From assembly GCA_031398745.1 (NCBI GenBank), contig JANNNX010000007.1, forward strand, positions 1 through 64,000: 64,000 bases of DNA, read 5' to 3'. Both the position numbers and the translations under genes were made by a program. Below, one piece after another: positions 8,068-18,447 of this stretch; positions within the stretch are counted from its first letter, which is position 1, and each line of letters opens with the position of its first letter. Under the pieces are notes generated by a model, which worked only from the letters and a program-made list of their open reading frames with translations, did no database searches and was not told where the DNA came from. Origin of the DNA: JANNNX01 sp031398745 (GTDB lineage Bacteria > Actinomycetota > Acidimicrobiia > Acidimicrobiales > CADCSY01).

Positions 8068-8694
8068 TCAGGCCGGCCGGGGGGCGGGCTGGTCCTCACC
8101 GCTGGCCACCGTCGCCTGGTCGAAGGCGTAGTAGGCGGCGGTGAGGGCATGGAGCACCAGCACCGCCACCGGGGCGACGAACGACAGGGCGACGGCGGCC
8201 GCGTAGACGCCGAGCCCGAGCGAGAAGCGGAGCCGGGCCCGGCGGGCGACCGCCGGGTCGAGGGGTGTGCCGAGCACCTGGTCGTCGTGGGTGATCCACA
8301 GGTAAAGCGCCGAGAACGAGATCGCGCAGGCCAGGAGCACGGCGCTGAACAGGGCCACCGCGGTGCGGGCGGGCTCGCCGCCGTCCTGCACGAAGTCGGC
8401 CACCACCGCGGTCGGGAACGGGATCAGCACCACCCAGAGCAACAGGTTGAGGTTGAGCAGCAGCAGGGGTCCGTCGACCACCTGCACCTGTTGGAAGATC
8501 CGGTGGTGGTTCAGCCAGATCACGCCCAGCTGGGCGAAGGCGAGCACGTAGGCGAGATAGGTGGGCCACTGGTCCCAGAGGGCGGCGGCCAGGGTCCGGC
8601 CGTCGAGCTCGGGTGGGTGGATCTCGATGACGAGCAGGGTGATGGCGATGGCGATCACGCCATCGGAAAACGCCTCGAGCCGGGTCGTGGTCAT
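8068..8694 (-). CDS. TMEM175-family potassium channel-like membrane protein
   Basis: This ~208-residue integral membrane protein opens with RLEAFSDGVIAIAITLLVIEI, the conserved FSDG-containing first helix of the TMEM175/DUF1211 family, where it lines a K+-permeable pore. Six hydrophobic segments are visible, as in bacterial members that assemble as tetramers. An ATG at 8694 is chosen because family similarity starts four residues later; an in-frame GTG at 8715 would add seven residues. It converges with the diguanylate cyclase, with 12 bases between stops. Confidence 0.85.
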   Translation of the reverse strand: MTTTRLEAFSDGVIAIAITLLVIEIHPPELDGRTLAAALWDQWPTYLAYVLAFAQLGVIWLNHHRIFQQVQVVDGPLLLLNLNLLLWVVLIPFPTAVVADFVQDGGEPARTAVALFSAVLLACAISFSALYLWITHDDQVLGTPLDPAVARRARLRFSLGLGVYAAAVALSFVAPVAVLVLHALTAAYYAFDQATVASGEDQPAPRPA

Positions 8695-8874
8695 GGTCCC
8701 ACTCTGGCGCGACACATCACCCCAGGCGCGCCCACCGTGGACCGCCGCCCCGCCCGCGAACTTCGCCGATCGTTGTCGAGGACTTCACGTGGGCGTCGAT
8801 CTGCGGCCAGGCGCCCTGCCTAGGTTCCGACGATCGGGCGGCGACCAACGCCGCCCCGGAGATCGAGGTGCGCG

Positions 8875-10809
8875 ATGTCCCGAGCTACCGACCCGACCCC
8901 CGACGTCGACCCCGAAGACATCGGGTCGAACCCGACCGACAATCGCTCGTTCCGCGACGTGCTCGACGCGCGGCTGTCCCGCCGCTCCCTCATCGGCGGG
9001 GGTATCGCCACGGCCGCGGCCGTCGGCTTCCTGAGCGGCACGACCGCGTCGGTGCTCGGTGCCACCGCTGCCGAGGCCGTAGGTGGCGAGGGATCCCGCC
9101 TCGGGTTCCAGAGCGTCCCGGTGGGGACGCTGGACGGCATCGTCGTCCCCGACGGCTACGTGGCCGAGGTGCTCATCCCGTGGGGCACACCCCTTGCTTC
9201 GACCGGTCCGGCGTGGAAGAAGGATGGGACCAACACCGCCGCCGAAGTTGCCCAGCAGGTCGGTCAGCACCACGACGGGATGCACTACTTCCCGCTCGGC
9301 CGTGGGAACCGCCAGAACACGCAGGGCCTCCTGGTGCTGAACCACGAGTACATCGACCGCACGATCTTCTACTCGGAAGCCGAAGGCCTGGCCCCGATGT
9401 CGCTCGCCAAGGTGGCCAAGGCCCTGGAGGCCCACGGCGTCACCGTGATCGAGGTGGCCCTCGAGGGTGGCAAGTGGAAGCAGGTCGACTCGGCCTACAA
9501 CCGCCGCATCACCGGGACGACACCGGTCGGCTTCTCCGGCCCTGTCCCCAGCGGCCACCCCCTGCTCCAGTCGAACAACGCTCCCATGGGGACACTGAAC
9601 AACTGCGCCCACGGCTACACGCCCTGGGGCACCTACCTCACGTGTGAGGAGAACTTCAACGGGTACTTCGGCACCGCCAGCCCAGGGTTCGCTCCCACCG
9701 CGCTCCAGAGCCGCTACGGGTTCACGGCCACCGGCTTCGGTTACCAATGGCACCTCGGCGATCCTCGCTTCGACCTGGCCGTCAACCCGAACGAGGCTCA
9801 CCGGTTCGGCTGGGTGGTCGAGATCGACCCGATGGACCCGGCGTCGACCCCGATGAAGCGGACCGCGTTGGGGCGTTTCAAGCACGAGGGGGCGACCGTC
9901 ACCGAGGCCCCTGGGGGCCAGGTGGTCGTCTACTCCGGTGACGACGAGAACAAGGAGTACATCTACAAGTACGTGAGCCGCCGGCCGTGGCGTCGCCTGC
10001 GACGCGAGGGCGTCAGCCCGCTCGACGACGGCACCCTCTACGTCGCCAGGTTCAACGACGACGGCTCGGGCGAGTGGCTCCCGCTGGTGTTCGGAAGCGG
10101 CCCGCTGACCGCGGCCAACCAGTGGCTCGACCAGGCCGACGTGTTGCTGCGGGCCCGCCAGGCAGCTGACGCCCTCGGAGCGACGAAGATGGACCGACCC
10201 GAGTGGGTCGCCATCGACCCCAAGACCCGCGACGTGTTCGTCACGCTGACCAACGGTTCGTCGGCTTCCGGCGCGGCCAACCCCCGGGCCAACAACGTGT
10301 TCGGCCACATCGTCAAGTGGCGGGAGAAGCACAAGGACGCGGCGGCACTCACCTTCGAGTGGGACATATTCGTGCTGGCCGGCGATCCCTCCATCGACCC
10401 GCTGGTGAACATCAACGGCGACATGTACGGGTCCCCCGACGGGCTCTGGTTCGACGATGGCGGGCGGCTCTGGATCCAGACCGACATTTCCAACAGCACC
10501 CAGAACCTCGGCAACTACGCCAACATCGGCAACAACCAGATGCTGGCGGCCAACCCCAAGACGGGTGAAACCCGCCGCTTCTTGGTCGGACCCCGAGGCA
10601 GCGAGATCACCGGCGTGGTGACCACCCCGGACCAGACGACGATGTTCGTCAACGTCCAACACCCGGGCGAGTCGAGCACGGCCTGGGGGAACCCCACACC
10701 GGCCAACCCCCGGTTGGTCAGCAACTGGCCCGACTACGACCCCGCCGGACGGCCTCGCTCGGCCACAGTGGTGATCCGCAAGATCGGCGGAGGTGTCATC
10801 GGGAGCTGA
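8875..10809 (+). CDS. phoX: PhoX-family (DUF839) alkaline phosphatase, Tat-exported
   Basis: This 644-residue protein has a twin-arginine signal: LSRRSLIGGG at residues 35-44 followed by an Ala/Gly-rich hydrophobic stretch. The body is the PhoX/DUF839 fold: GLLVLNHEYIDR, APMGTLNNCAHGYTPWGTYL, TCEENFNGYF, FGWVVEIDPMDP, VVYSGDDENKEYIYKYVS and SPDGLWFDDGGRLWIQTD. PhoX enzymes are Ca/Fe-dependent extracellular phosphatases that release phosphate from organic esters. The ATG at 8875 follows GGAGATCGAGG; a TAGGTT box lies ~55 bases upstream. No Pho-box repeats were evident by eye. It converges with ilvD. Confidence 0.88.
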   Translation: MSRATDPTPDVDPEDIGSNPTDNRSFRDVLDARLSRRSLIGGGIATAAAVGFLSGTTASVLGATAAEAVGGEGSRLGFQSVPVGTLDGIVVPDGYVAEVLIPWGTPLASTGPAWKKDGTNTAAEVAQQVGQHHDGMHYFPLGRGNRQNTQGLLVLNHEYIDRTIFYSEAEGLAPMSLAKVAKALEAHGVTVIEVALEGGKWKQVDSAYNRRITGTTPVGFSGPVPSGHPLLQSNNAPMGTLNNCAHGYTPWGTYLTCEENFNGYFGTASPGFAPTALQSRYGFTATGFGYQWHLGDPRFDLAVNPNEAHRFGWVVEIDPMDPASTPMKRTALGRFKHEGATVTEAPGGQVVVYSGDDENKEYIYKYVSRRPWRRLRREGVSPLDDGTLYVARFNDDGSGEWLPLVFGSGPLTAANQWLDQADVLLRARQAADALGATKMDRPEWVAIDPKTRDVFVTLTNGSSASGAANPRANNVFGHIVKWREKHKDAAALTFEWDIFVLAGDPSIDPLVNINGDMYGSPDGLWFDDGGRLWIQTDISNSTQNLGNYANIGNNQMLAANPKTGETRRFLVGPRGSEITGVVTTPDQTTMFVNVQHPGESSTAWGNPTPANPRLVSNWPDYDPAGRPRSATVVIRKIGGGVIGS

Positions 10810-10825
10810 GGCGCGGGATGGACCC

Positions 10826-10860
10826 GGTGGGTCTGGCCTCGACGACGAGCCAGGCCCGCC
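10826..10860. terminator. Hairpin between convergent phoX and ilvD
   Basis: GGTGGGTCTGGC (10826-10837) pairs with GCCAGGCCCGCC (10849-10860) over 12 positions, two of them T-G wobbles, with an 11-base loop. It sits in the 76-base gap between two converging genes, where a bidirectional terminator is expected. It lacks a T tract, as is common in high-GC actinobacteria. Confidence 0.45.
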
Positions 10861-10885
10861 GGGGACACCCGAAGAGCGATCGGGC

Positions 10886-12562
10886 TCAGAAGTTGGTGAC
10901 CGCGCCCTTGTCGGCGCCCTGGGCCAAGGCCGCGTACTTGGCCAGCACCCCCGTGATGTAACGGGGCTCGAGCGGCTTCCACTCGGCCCTGCGACGGTCC
11001 AGCTCGGCCTCGTCGACCAGGAGGTCGATGCTCTGGGCCCGCACGTCGATGACGATCCGGTCACCGTCGGCGACCAACGCGATGGGTCCCCCGTCGACCG
11101 CCTCCGGGGCGACGTGGCCGATGCAGAACCCATGGGTCCCACCCGAGAAGCGGCCGTCGGTGACCAGGGCGGCGTCGCCCCCTCGGCCCGCCCCCTTCAT
11201 CGCTCCGGTCACGGCCAGCATCTCGCGCATGCCGGGCCCGCCCTTGGGCCCCTCGTAGCGGATGACGACCACGTCGCCGGGGCGGATCTCGTCGGCCATG
11301 ATCGCCGCCATCGCCCCGTCCTCGCCGTCGAACACCCGAGCCGTGCCCTCGAAGCGGTCGAAGTCGATGCCGGCCACCTTCACCACCGAGCCCTTCGGCG
11401 CCAGCGAGCCGGTGAGCACGGCCAGGCCGCCGGTCGCGTGCAGCGGTCGGTCGAGCGGGTGCACCACCCGTCCGTCGGGGGCCGGGGGGTCGAGGTCGGC
11501 CAGGTTCTCGGCCACCGTCTTGCCGGTCACGGTGAGGCAGTCGCCGTGCAGCAGGCCCTCGTCGAGGAGCATGCGCATCACCATCGGGACGCCACCGACC
11601 TTGTCGAGATCGGTCATGTGGAACAGCCCGTGGGGCTTCATGTCGGCCAGGTGCGGGACGCGGGCCGCCACCTTGTTGAAGTCGTCGAGCTCGAGGTCGA
11701 CCCGGGCCTCATGGGCGATGGCCAGCAGGTGCAGCACCGCGTTGGTCGAGCCGCCCAGCGCCATGGTGACGGCGATGGCGTTCTCGAACGCGGCCTTGGT
11801 CATGATCTGGCGGGCGGTGAGACCCAGTCGGAGCAGGCCGACCACCGCCTCGCCGCTGGCCACCGCGATGCCGTCGCGCCGTCCGTCGACGGCCGGGGCC
11901 GAGGCGCTGCCGGGCAGCGACATGCCGATGGCCTCGCCCACCGCGGCCATGGTGTTGGCCGTGAACATGCCGGCGCAGCTGCCGATCGAGGGGCAGGCGG
12001 CCCGCTCGATCTGCTCCAGCTCGGCCAGCTCCATCGAGCCGGTGCCGTAGGCGCCGACCGCCTCGAACACGTCGACGATGTCGATGGCCCGGCCGTGGTG
12101 GGTGCCGGGCAGGATCGAGCCGCCGTAGACGAACACCGAGGCCAGGTCGAGGCGGGCGGCGGCCATGAGCATGCCGGGCAGGCTCTTGTCGCACCCCGCG
12201 AAGCTGACGAAGCCGTCGAGGCGCTCGGCGTGCACGACGGTCTCGACCGAGTCGGCGATGATCTCCCGCGACACCAGCGACGCCCGCATGCCCTCGTGGC
12301 CCATCGAGATCCCGTCGGACACCGCGATGGTGGTGAACTCGAGGGGATAGCCCCCGGCGGCCCGCACTCCTTCCTTGGCCCGGGCCGCCAGCGCGGCCAG
12401 GCCCATGTTGCACGGGGTGAGCTCGTTCCACGACGACGCCACTCCCACCTGGGGCTTGCCCCAGTCGCCGTCGCTCATCCCGACGGCGCGGAGCATGGCC
12501 CGGGCCGGGGCCCGCTCGGGACCATCGGTGACGTCACGGCTGCGGGGCTTCATGTCGGCCAT
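10886..12562 (-). CDS. ilvD: Dihydroxy-acid dehydratase
   Basis: This 558-residue Fe-S dehydratase is the third step of valine/isoleucine synthesis. Cluster-binding cysteines are visible in ELTPCNMGL, FAGCDKSLPGML and PSIGSCAGMFTANTM. The substrate-site motifs VTDGRFSGGTHGFCIGHVAPEA and GGSTNAVLHLLA are present. The ATG at 12562 (MADMKPRSRDVTDG) is chosen over an in-frame upstream start because the family N-terminus begins there. It is unlinked from ilvBNC, 4 kb away on the same strand, so control by the same attenuator is not possible. It diverges from the MATE gene. Confidence 0.95.
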   Translation of the reverse strand: MADMKPRSRDVTDGPERAPARAMLRAVGMSDGDWGKPQVGVASSWNELTPCNMGLAALAARAKEGVRAAGGYPLEFTTIAVSDGISMGHEGMRASLVSREIIADSVETVVHAERLDGFVSFAGCDKSLPGMLMAAARLDLASVFVYGGSILPGTHHGRAIDIVDVFEAVGAYGTGSMELAELEQIERAACPSIGSCAGMFTANTMAAVGEAIGMSLPGSASAPAVDGRRDGIAVASGEAVVGLLRLGLTARQIMTKAAFENAIAVTMALGGSTNAVLHLLAIAHEARVDLELDDFNKVAARVPHLADMKPHGLFHMTDLDKVGGVPMVMRMLLDEGLLHGDCLTVTGKTVAENLADLDPPAPDGRVVHPLDRPLHATGGLAVLTGSLAPKGSVVKVAGIDFDRFEGTARVFDGEDGAMAAIMADEIRPGDVVVIRYEGPKGGPGMREMLAVTGAMKGAGRGGDAALVTDGRFSGGTHGFCIGHVAPEAVDGGPIALVADGDRIVIDVRAQSIDLLVDEAELDRRRAEWKPLEPRYITGVLAKYAALAQGADKGAVTNF

Positions 12563-12617
12563 GGCCCGACAGGCTACGCGGCCGCCCGACACCATCCCTC
12601 CGGTTGACCCCGCCGCC

Positions 12618-12623
12618 TACCCT
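12618..12623 (+). promoter_or_regulatory. TACCCT -10 box of the MATE gene
   Basis: TACCCT lies 8 bases before the GTG start. No Shine-Dalgarno sequence is present, which fits a leaderless transcript. Confidence 0.5.
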
Positions 12624-12631
12624 GCCCGGCC

Positions 12632-13966
12632 GTGCCCAGCATCGGCCGGCGGACCCGGGCCTACGACCGCGCCATCCTGGGGTTGGCCATCCCGTCGCTC
12701 GGGGCACTGGTGGCCGAGCCGCTCTACGTACTGGTCGACACCGCCGTGGTCGGCCACCTGGGCACCGCCGAGCTGGCCGGTTTGGCCATGGCCGGGACCA
12801 TCCTCAACAGCTCGTTCTGGATCTTCAGCTTCCTCTCCTACGGGACCACCGCGGCGGTGGCCCGGGCCCACGGCGGCGGCGACGACACCGGCGCCGCTCG
12901 CACCGGCGTCCAGGCCACCTGGCTGGCGGTGCTACTCGGGCTCGCGGTGGGACTCCTCGGCCAGCTCGTGGTCGGCCCGGTCATCGACCTGTTCGGGGCC
13001 TCGGCCGCCGCCCGGGAGGCCGGCCGCACCTACCAGCACCTGGCCCAGCTGGCCTCGCCGGCGGTGCTGGTAGCGGCGGCCGGCATCGGCTACCTCCGGG
13101 GCCGCCAGGACGCCCGGAGCCCACTGCGGGTGGCGCTCGTGGCCAACCTGGTGAACCTGGTGGCCGAGGTGGTGTGGATCTACGGCTTCGGCGGCGGGAT
13201 CGCGGCCTCCGCCCTGTCCACGGTGGTGGTCCAGTACGGCGCCGCCATCCTCTACGCCCGGGCGGTGGTGCTCGACGCCCGCCGAGCCGGGGTCGGCCTC
13301 GGCCCCGACGCCCGCCGCATCCGGGCCCTGCTGGTGGTCGGGCGCGACCTGTTCATCCGCACCGGCTCGATCGTGGGCGCCCTGGCCTTCGCCACGGTGG
13401 TGGCCGGGCAGATCTCCACCGACGCGGTGGCCGCCCACCAGATCGCCTGGCAGATCATGTCGCTGTTGGCGCTCACCCTCGACGCCCTGGGGATCGCCGG
13501 CCAGGCGATGGTCGGCCGCTTCCTCGGCGGCGACGACCCCGGCTCGGCCCGCGACGCCAGCCGGCGGATGCTCGAGATGGGGCTGATTCTCGGCGTGGGT
13601 CTGGGGCTGGTCGTGGCCGGGCTCCACGACCTGCTCCCCCGCCTGTTCACGTCCGACCCTGCGGTGCGGGACCAGGCCGGGAAGATCCTGTTGGTGGTGG
13701 CCGCCTTGCAGCCGATCAACGCCGTCAACTTCGTGCTCGACGGCGTCCTCATCGGGGCCGGCGACCTGCGCTGGCTGGCCCGAGCCATGTTCGTGGCCTG
13801 CGTCGGCTGCTACCTGCCGTGCGCGGCCGCCGTCCTGGTGCTCGACCTCGGGCTGGTGTGGCTGTGGGGGGCGATGGGCGTGATGATGGCCGCTCGCCTG
13901 GTCCTCACCGTCGGGCGCTACGTGGGCGACGGATGGCTGGTGACCGGGGCCGAGCGAGCCCGCTAG
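12632..13966 (+). CDS. MATE-family efflux transporter
   Basis: This 444-residue polytopic membrane protein has about 12 hydrophobic segments arranged as two similar halves. The first half has LAIPSLGALVAEPLYVLVDTAVVGHLGTAELAGLA; the second repeats DLFIRTGSIVGALAFATVVAGQI, then AAHQIAWQIMS. These patterns are typical of the DinF-like branch of the MATE family, which exports cationic drugs or metabolites using Na+ or H+. The substrate cannot be deduced. The GTG at 12632 is supported by a TACCCT box 8 bases upstream. It converges with the LLM gene across a palindromic repeat. Confidence 0.88.
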   Translation: MPSIGRRTRAYDRAILGLAIPSLGALVAEPLYVLVDTAVVGHLGTAELAGLAMAGTILNSSFWIFSFLSYGTTAAVARAHGGGDDTGAARTGVQATWLAVLLGLAVGLLGQLVVGPVIDLFGASAAAREAGRTYQHLAQLASPAVLVAAAGIGYLRGRQDARSPLRVALVANLVNLVAEVVWIYGFGGGIAASALSTVVVQYGAAILYARAVVLDARRAGVGLGPDARRIRALLVVGRDLFIRTGSIVGALAFATVVAGQISTDAVAAHQIAWQIMSLLALTLDALGIAGQAMVGRFLGGDDPGSARDASRRMLEMGLILGVGLGLVVAGLHDLLPRLFTSDPAVRDQAGKILLVVAALQPINAVNFVLDGVLIGAGDLRWLARAMFVACVGCYLPCAAAVLVLDLGLVWLWGAMGVMMAARLVLTVGRYVGDGWLVTGAERAR

Positions 13967-13988
13967 TTCGGAACCGCCCGACCCCTCA

Positions 13989-14038
13989 CGTTCTCGGCGC
14001 GCTCAGTACGCCATACCGGACGTGGCGCGCCGAGAACG
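13989..14038. repeat. ~50-bp dispersed palindrome, copy P1
   Basis: Perfect 14-base arms CGTTCTCGGCGCGC (13989-14002) and GCGCGCCGAGAACG (14025-14038) flank a 22-base loop. A second copy, P2, at 19980-20029 has the same arms. Its loop, when reverse-complemented, shares CGCCAT-2-CGGAC with this one, so the two are homologous and inverted. It lies between the convergent MATE and LLM genes and may serve as a terminator. Confidence 0.8.
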
Positions 14039-14044
14039 CGGCGC

Positions 14045-14992
14045 TCAGTCGCCCAGGTCGGCCAGCACGTTGCCGGCCCGGTCCAACGACGCGTCGAGGT
14101 CGTCGAGGTCGGGGACCAGGAGCGAGAAGGGCGTGCCCAGCACGGTGGCCCCGGCGGCCAGGGTGCCGGCCGACGCCTCGAGGGAGCGCGCCAGGTCGGG
14201 CGCCGGCGCGTCGGCCGGGGGCGGGCCGAAGGGCATCAGCGGGGTGCCGTCGGCGGCCACCGGACGGAGGAAACCGAAGACGCCGAGCCGCCCAGGGTCG
14301 CGCCCGGCGGCGGCCATCCCGGCCTCGATGGCGGTGACCGTCTCGCGGATCTCGTCGTCCGACGCCATCCACGGCAGCCAGCCGTCGCCCAGGCGCACCA
14401 CTCGGTCGACCAGCTCGGGGGTGGCGTGGGAGGCGAACCACACCCTCGGCCCCCCGGGGGTGTGGGGCTGGGGCTGGAGGTGGAGGTCGGCGAAGGAGAT
14501 GGTGGTCGACTCAAAGCTGGCCGGCGACCCCGACCACAGGGCCCGGCAGGCGGCGACAGTGTCCTCCAGCACCCGGTGGCGGTCGTCGAGGGCGACGCCG
14601 AAGAGCGACAGCTCGGCCTCCTGCCAGCTAGCCGAAGCGCCGAGGATGGCCCGACCCCGCGACAGCTGGTCGAGGGTCGCCAGCTGCTTGGCCAGCAGCA
14701 CGGGGTGGCGGGCCGGAACCACGAAGGAGGCGTTGAGCATCTCGATGCGGGTGGTGACCGCGGCGATGGCCGAGAACACCGCCACCGACTCGGGATACGG
14801 CGTGTCGAGGTCGATCGGGAGTGGGGATGAGCCTTCGGGCGGTGGTGCCATCACCACGTGGTCGCTCAAAGTGATCCCGTCGACCACCCCGGATTCGTCC
14901 AGCCGGCGGACGAGCTCGGGCAGCTCGGCGTAGCCGTCGGGGTGGAAGCGCTCGAGGGGGAGGCCGACGAAGAGGCGGGGGCGAGTGGTCAC
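14045..14992 (-). CDS. LLM-class (luciferase-like) oxidoreductase, probably F420-dependent
   Basis: This 315-residue TIM-barrel protein of the luciferase-like monooxygenase superfamily begins RLFVGLPLERFHPDGY. It has ITLSDHVVMAPP, VTTRIEMLNASFVVPARHPVLLAKQLATLDQLSRGRAILGAS and WFASHATPELVDRVVRLGDGWLPW. Actinobacterial members usually use F420 or FMN to oxidise or reduce small molecules; the substrate is unknown. The GTG start at 14992 follows 24 bases after gatB, so it may be the last gene of the gat operon. A palindromic repeat lies just past its stop. Confidence 0.82.
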   Translation of the reverse strand: MTTRPRLFVGLPLERFHPDGYAELPELVRRLDESGVVDGITLSDHVVMAPPPEGSSPLPIDLDTPYPESVAVFSAIAAVTTRIEMLNASFVVPARHPVLLAKQLATLDQLSRGRAILGASASWQEAELSLFGVALDDRHRVLEDTVAACRALWSGSPASFESTTISFADLHLQPQPHTPGGPRVWFASHATPELVDRVVRLGDGWLPWMASDDEIRETVTAIEAGMAAAGRDPGRLGVFGFLRPVAADGTPLMPFGPPPADAPAPDLARSLEASAGTLAAGATVLGTPFSLLVPDLDDLDASLDRAGNVLADLGD

Positions 14993-15016
14993 GGCGCCGG
15001 ACGGTACAGCCCGGGG

Positions 15017-16443
15017 TCAGCCCTCGGCGGCCCGGGCCGCGTCGGCCCGCTGACGCAGCAGGGCGGTGACGGCCTTGCCGTCGGCGTTGCCCCGGGAGGC
15101 CTTCATCACCGCGCCAACGAAGGCGCCGGTGACCTTCTGGTCACCGGCCAAGTACTTGGCCCAGGCCTCGGGGTCGGCTGCGATGGCCTCGTCGACCAAA
15201 CCGTCGAGGGCGCCGGCGCCGACGGCCTCGAAGCCCTTGGCCGCGGCCACCGCGGCCGGGTCGCCCCCCGACGCCACCAGCTCGGCCAGCACCGCCTTGG
15301 CCTGGGTGGCGGTCAATGCCTGGTCGACCTCGAGCCTCGACAGGGCGGCGAACGACGAGGCGCTGAGCTGGCCCGCGCCGTCGGCCAGGTCGTGTTCGGC
15401 CCGGGTGAGCAGGCGGTGTCCGTCGCCCCCGGCGGCCAGCGCGTCGAGCACCAGGCCGTCGAGGTCTCGGCCCACGACCACCGCCACTGCGGCCGGCTCG
15501 ACCCCGGTGGCCTCGGCCAGCCGGGCCCGGCGCTCGGCCGGCATGGGCGGCACCGTCGCCTGGACCGCGTGCTGCCACTCGGCGTCGGGCGCCACCAGCA
15601 CCAGGTCGGGCTCGGGGAAGTACCGGTAGTCGTAGGCCTCCTCCTTGGAGCGCAGCGGGAGGGTGCGGCCCTCGTCCTCGTTCCAGTGGCGGGTCTGCTG
15701 GACGACTCGGTCACCCCCCTCGAGCAGCTCGATCTGGCGGGCGACCTCGTAGTCGACGGCGCGGCCCAGCGACCGGAGGGAGTTGAGGTTCTTGACCTCG
15801 CAGCGGGTGCCGAGGGCGTCGGCCCCGACCCGGCGGACCGACACGTTGGCGTCGACCCGCATCGAGCCCTCCTCCATCTTGGCGTCGGACACGCCGGCCG
15901 CGGTGAGGATGGTGCGCAGCTCGCTGGCATAGGCCCGGGCCTGCTCGGCCGAACGGATGTCGGGCCGGGAGACGATCTCGAGCAGGGGGACGCCGGCCCG
16001 GTTGTAGTCGACCAGGGAGTGCTGGGCGTCGTGGATGCGACCACCGCCACCGACGTGGGTGGTCTTGCCGGTGTCCTCTTCGAGGTGCGCCCGCTCGATG
16101 CCGACGGTCGACCCATCGGGCAGCTCGAGGAAGCCGTCGGCGGTGATGGGCTGGTCGAACTGGGAGGTCTGGTAGTCCTTCGGCATGTCCGGGTAGAAGT
16201 AGTTCTTCCGGTGGAAGATGCTTGGCCGGACCTCGAGGTGCAGGGCCACGGCCAGGCGCATGGCCAGCTCGACGGCCCGGCGGTTGAGGACCGGGAGCGA
16301 CCCGGGCAGGCCCAGGCAGACCGGACACACGTTGGTGTTGGGCTCGTCGCCGAACTGGTTGGGGCAGCCGCAGAACAGCTTGGTAGCGGTGTCGAGCTCG
16401 ACGTGGACCTCGAGGCCGATCACCGTCTCCCAGTCGCTCGGGC

Positions 16444-16447
<4 letters not shown>
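15017..16447 (-). CDS. gatB: Asp/Glu-tRNA amidotransferase subunit B
   Basis: This 476-residue kinase/tRNA-binding subunit of GatCAB phosphorylates misacylated Glu-tRNAGln or Asp-tRNAAsn before amidation. The cradle domain starts WETVIGLEVHVEL. The zinc-binding cysteines are in FCGCPNQFG and CPVCLGLPGSLP. DYNRAGVPLLEIVSRPD, DANVSV and YDYRYFPEPDL are present, and the C-terminal YqeY-like tail ends the protein. The GTG at 16447 overlaps the gatA stop as GTGA. Last of the gatC-gatA-gatB trio. Confidence 0.95.
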
Positions 16448-17897
<1,450 letters not shown>

Positions 17898-17901
<4 letters not shown>

Positions 17902-18200
17902 GGCGCCTCGCCCAGCACCGGCGGGACCCGGAAGCGGTCGTCCTCCACCGCCGGGGCGGCGGCCAGCACCTCGGCTCGGTCCAGGCTGGGACGTACCTCG
18001 TCGTCGCGCAGCACGTTGACCAAGGGAAAGGGGTGGGCGGTGGGCTCGACGTCGTCGATGGCGAGCTCCTCGATGTCGGCCGCGTGTTCGAGCACGGCGG
18101 CCAACTGCCCGGTGAAGCGGTCGAGCTCGTCGTCGCTGAGCGTCAGCCGGGCCAGATCGGCGACATGGGCCACGTCATCCCGGGTCAGTGGCGAGGTCAC
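17898..18200 (-). CDS. gatC: Asp/Glu-tRNA amidotransferase subunit C
   Basis: This 100-residue assembly subunit wraps and stabilises GatA. The family core LTRDDVAHVADLARLTLSDDELDRFTGQL, HAADIEEL and the end-region VNVLRDDEVRPSLDRAEVLAAAP, then FRVPPVL, are all visible. The GTG at 18200 overlaps the stop of the upstream small membrane gene by four bases, so translation of the whole cluster may be coupled. Confidence 0.94.
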
Positions 18201-18409
18201 CCGGTCATCGTAGGTGGCACCCGGAGAGCCCTCGAACGGGCATCCCGGCGCCGGCGAGGCCACCAGGCCACGGCGATACCCGCTCCGGCCGAGACGACGA
18301 GCAGCCCCACCAGCTCGAACGAGCCGAGGGCGGCGCCGGCCGCGACGAGGAACACCGGGAGTGCCAACATCAGCGCGACGAAGGTCAGTAGTCCGGTCAG
18401 AAGGCGCAT
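18197..18409 (-). CDS. Small two-helix membrane protein ahead of gatC
   Basis: This 70-residue protein from an ATG at 18409 has two hydrophobic segments (LLTGLLTFVALMLALPVFLVAAGA and LVGLLVVSAGAGIAVAWW) and then an Arg-rich cytoplasmic tail RRRRDARSR. Its stop codon overlaps the gatC GTG in GTGA, putting it in the gat operon. An ATG at 18433 would add eight residues. I do not recognise the family; the coupling to gatC may be positional rather than functional. Confidence 0.6.
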   Translation of the reverse strand: MRLLTGLLTFVALMLALPVFLVAAGAALGSFELVGLLVVSAGAGIAVAWWPRRRRDARSRALRVPPTMTG

Positions 18410-18447
18410 TTTCCAACGATACGCACCGTGCATGTTCCGGTCGACAG

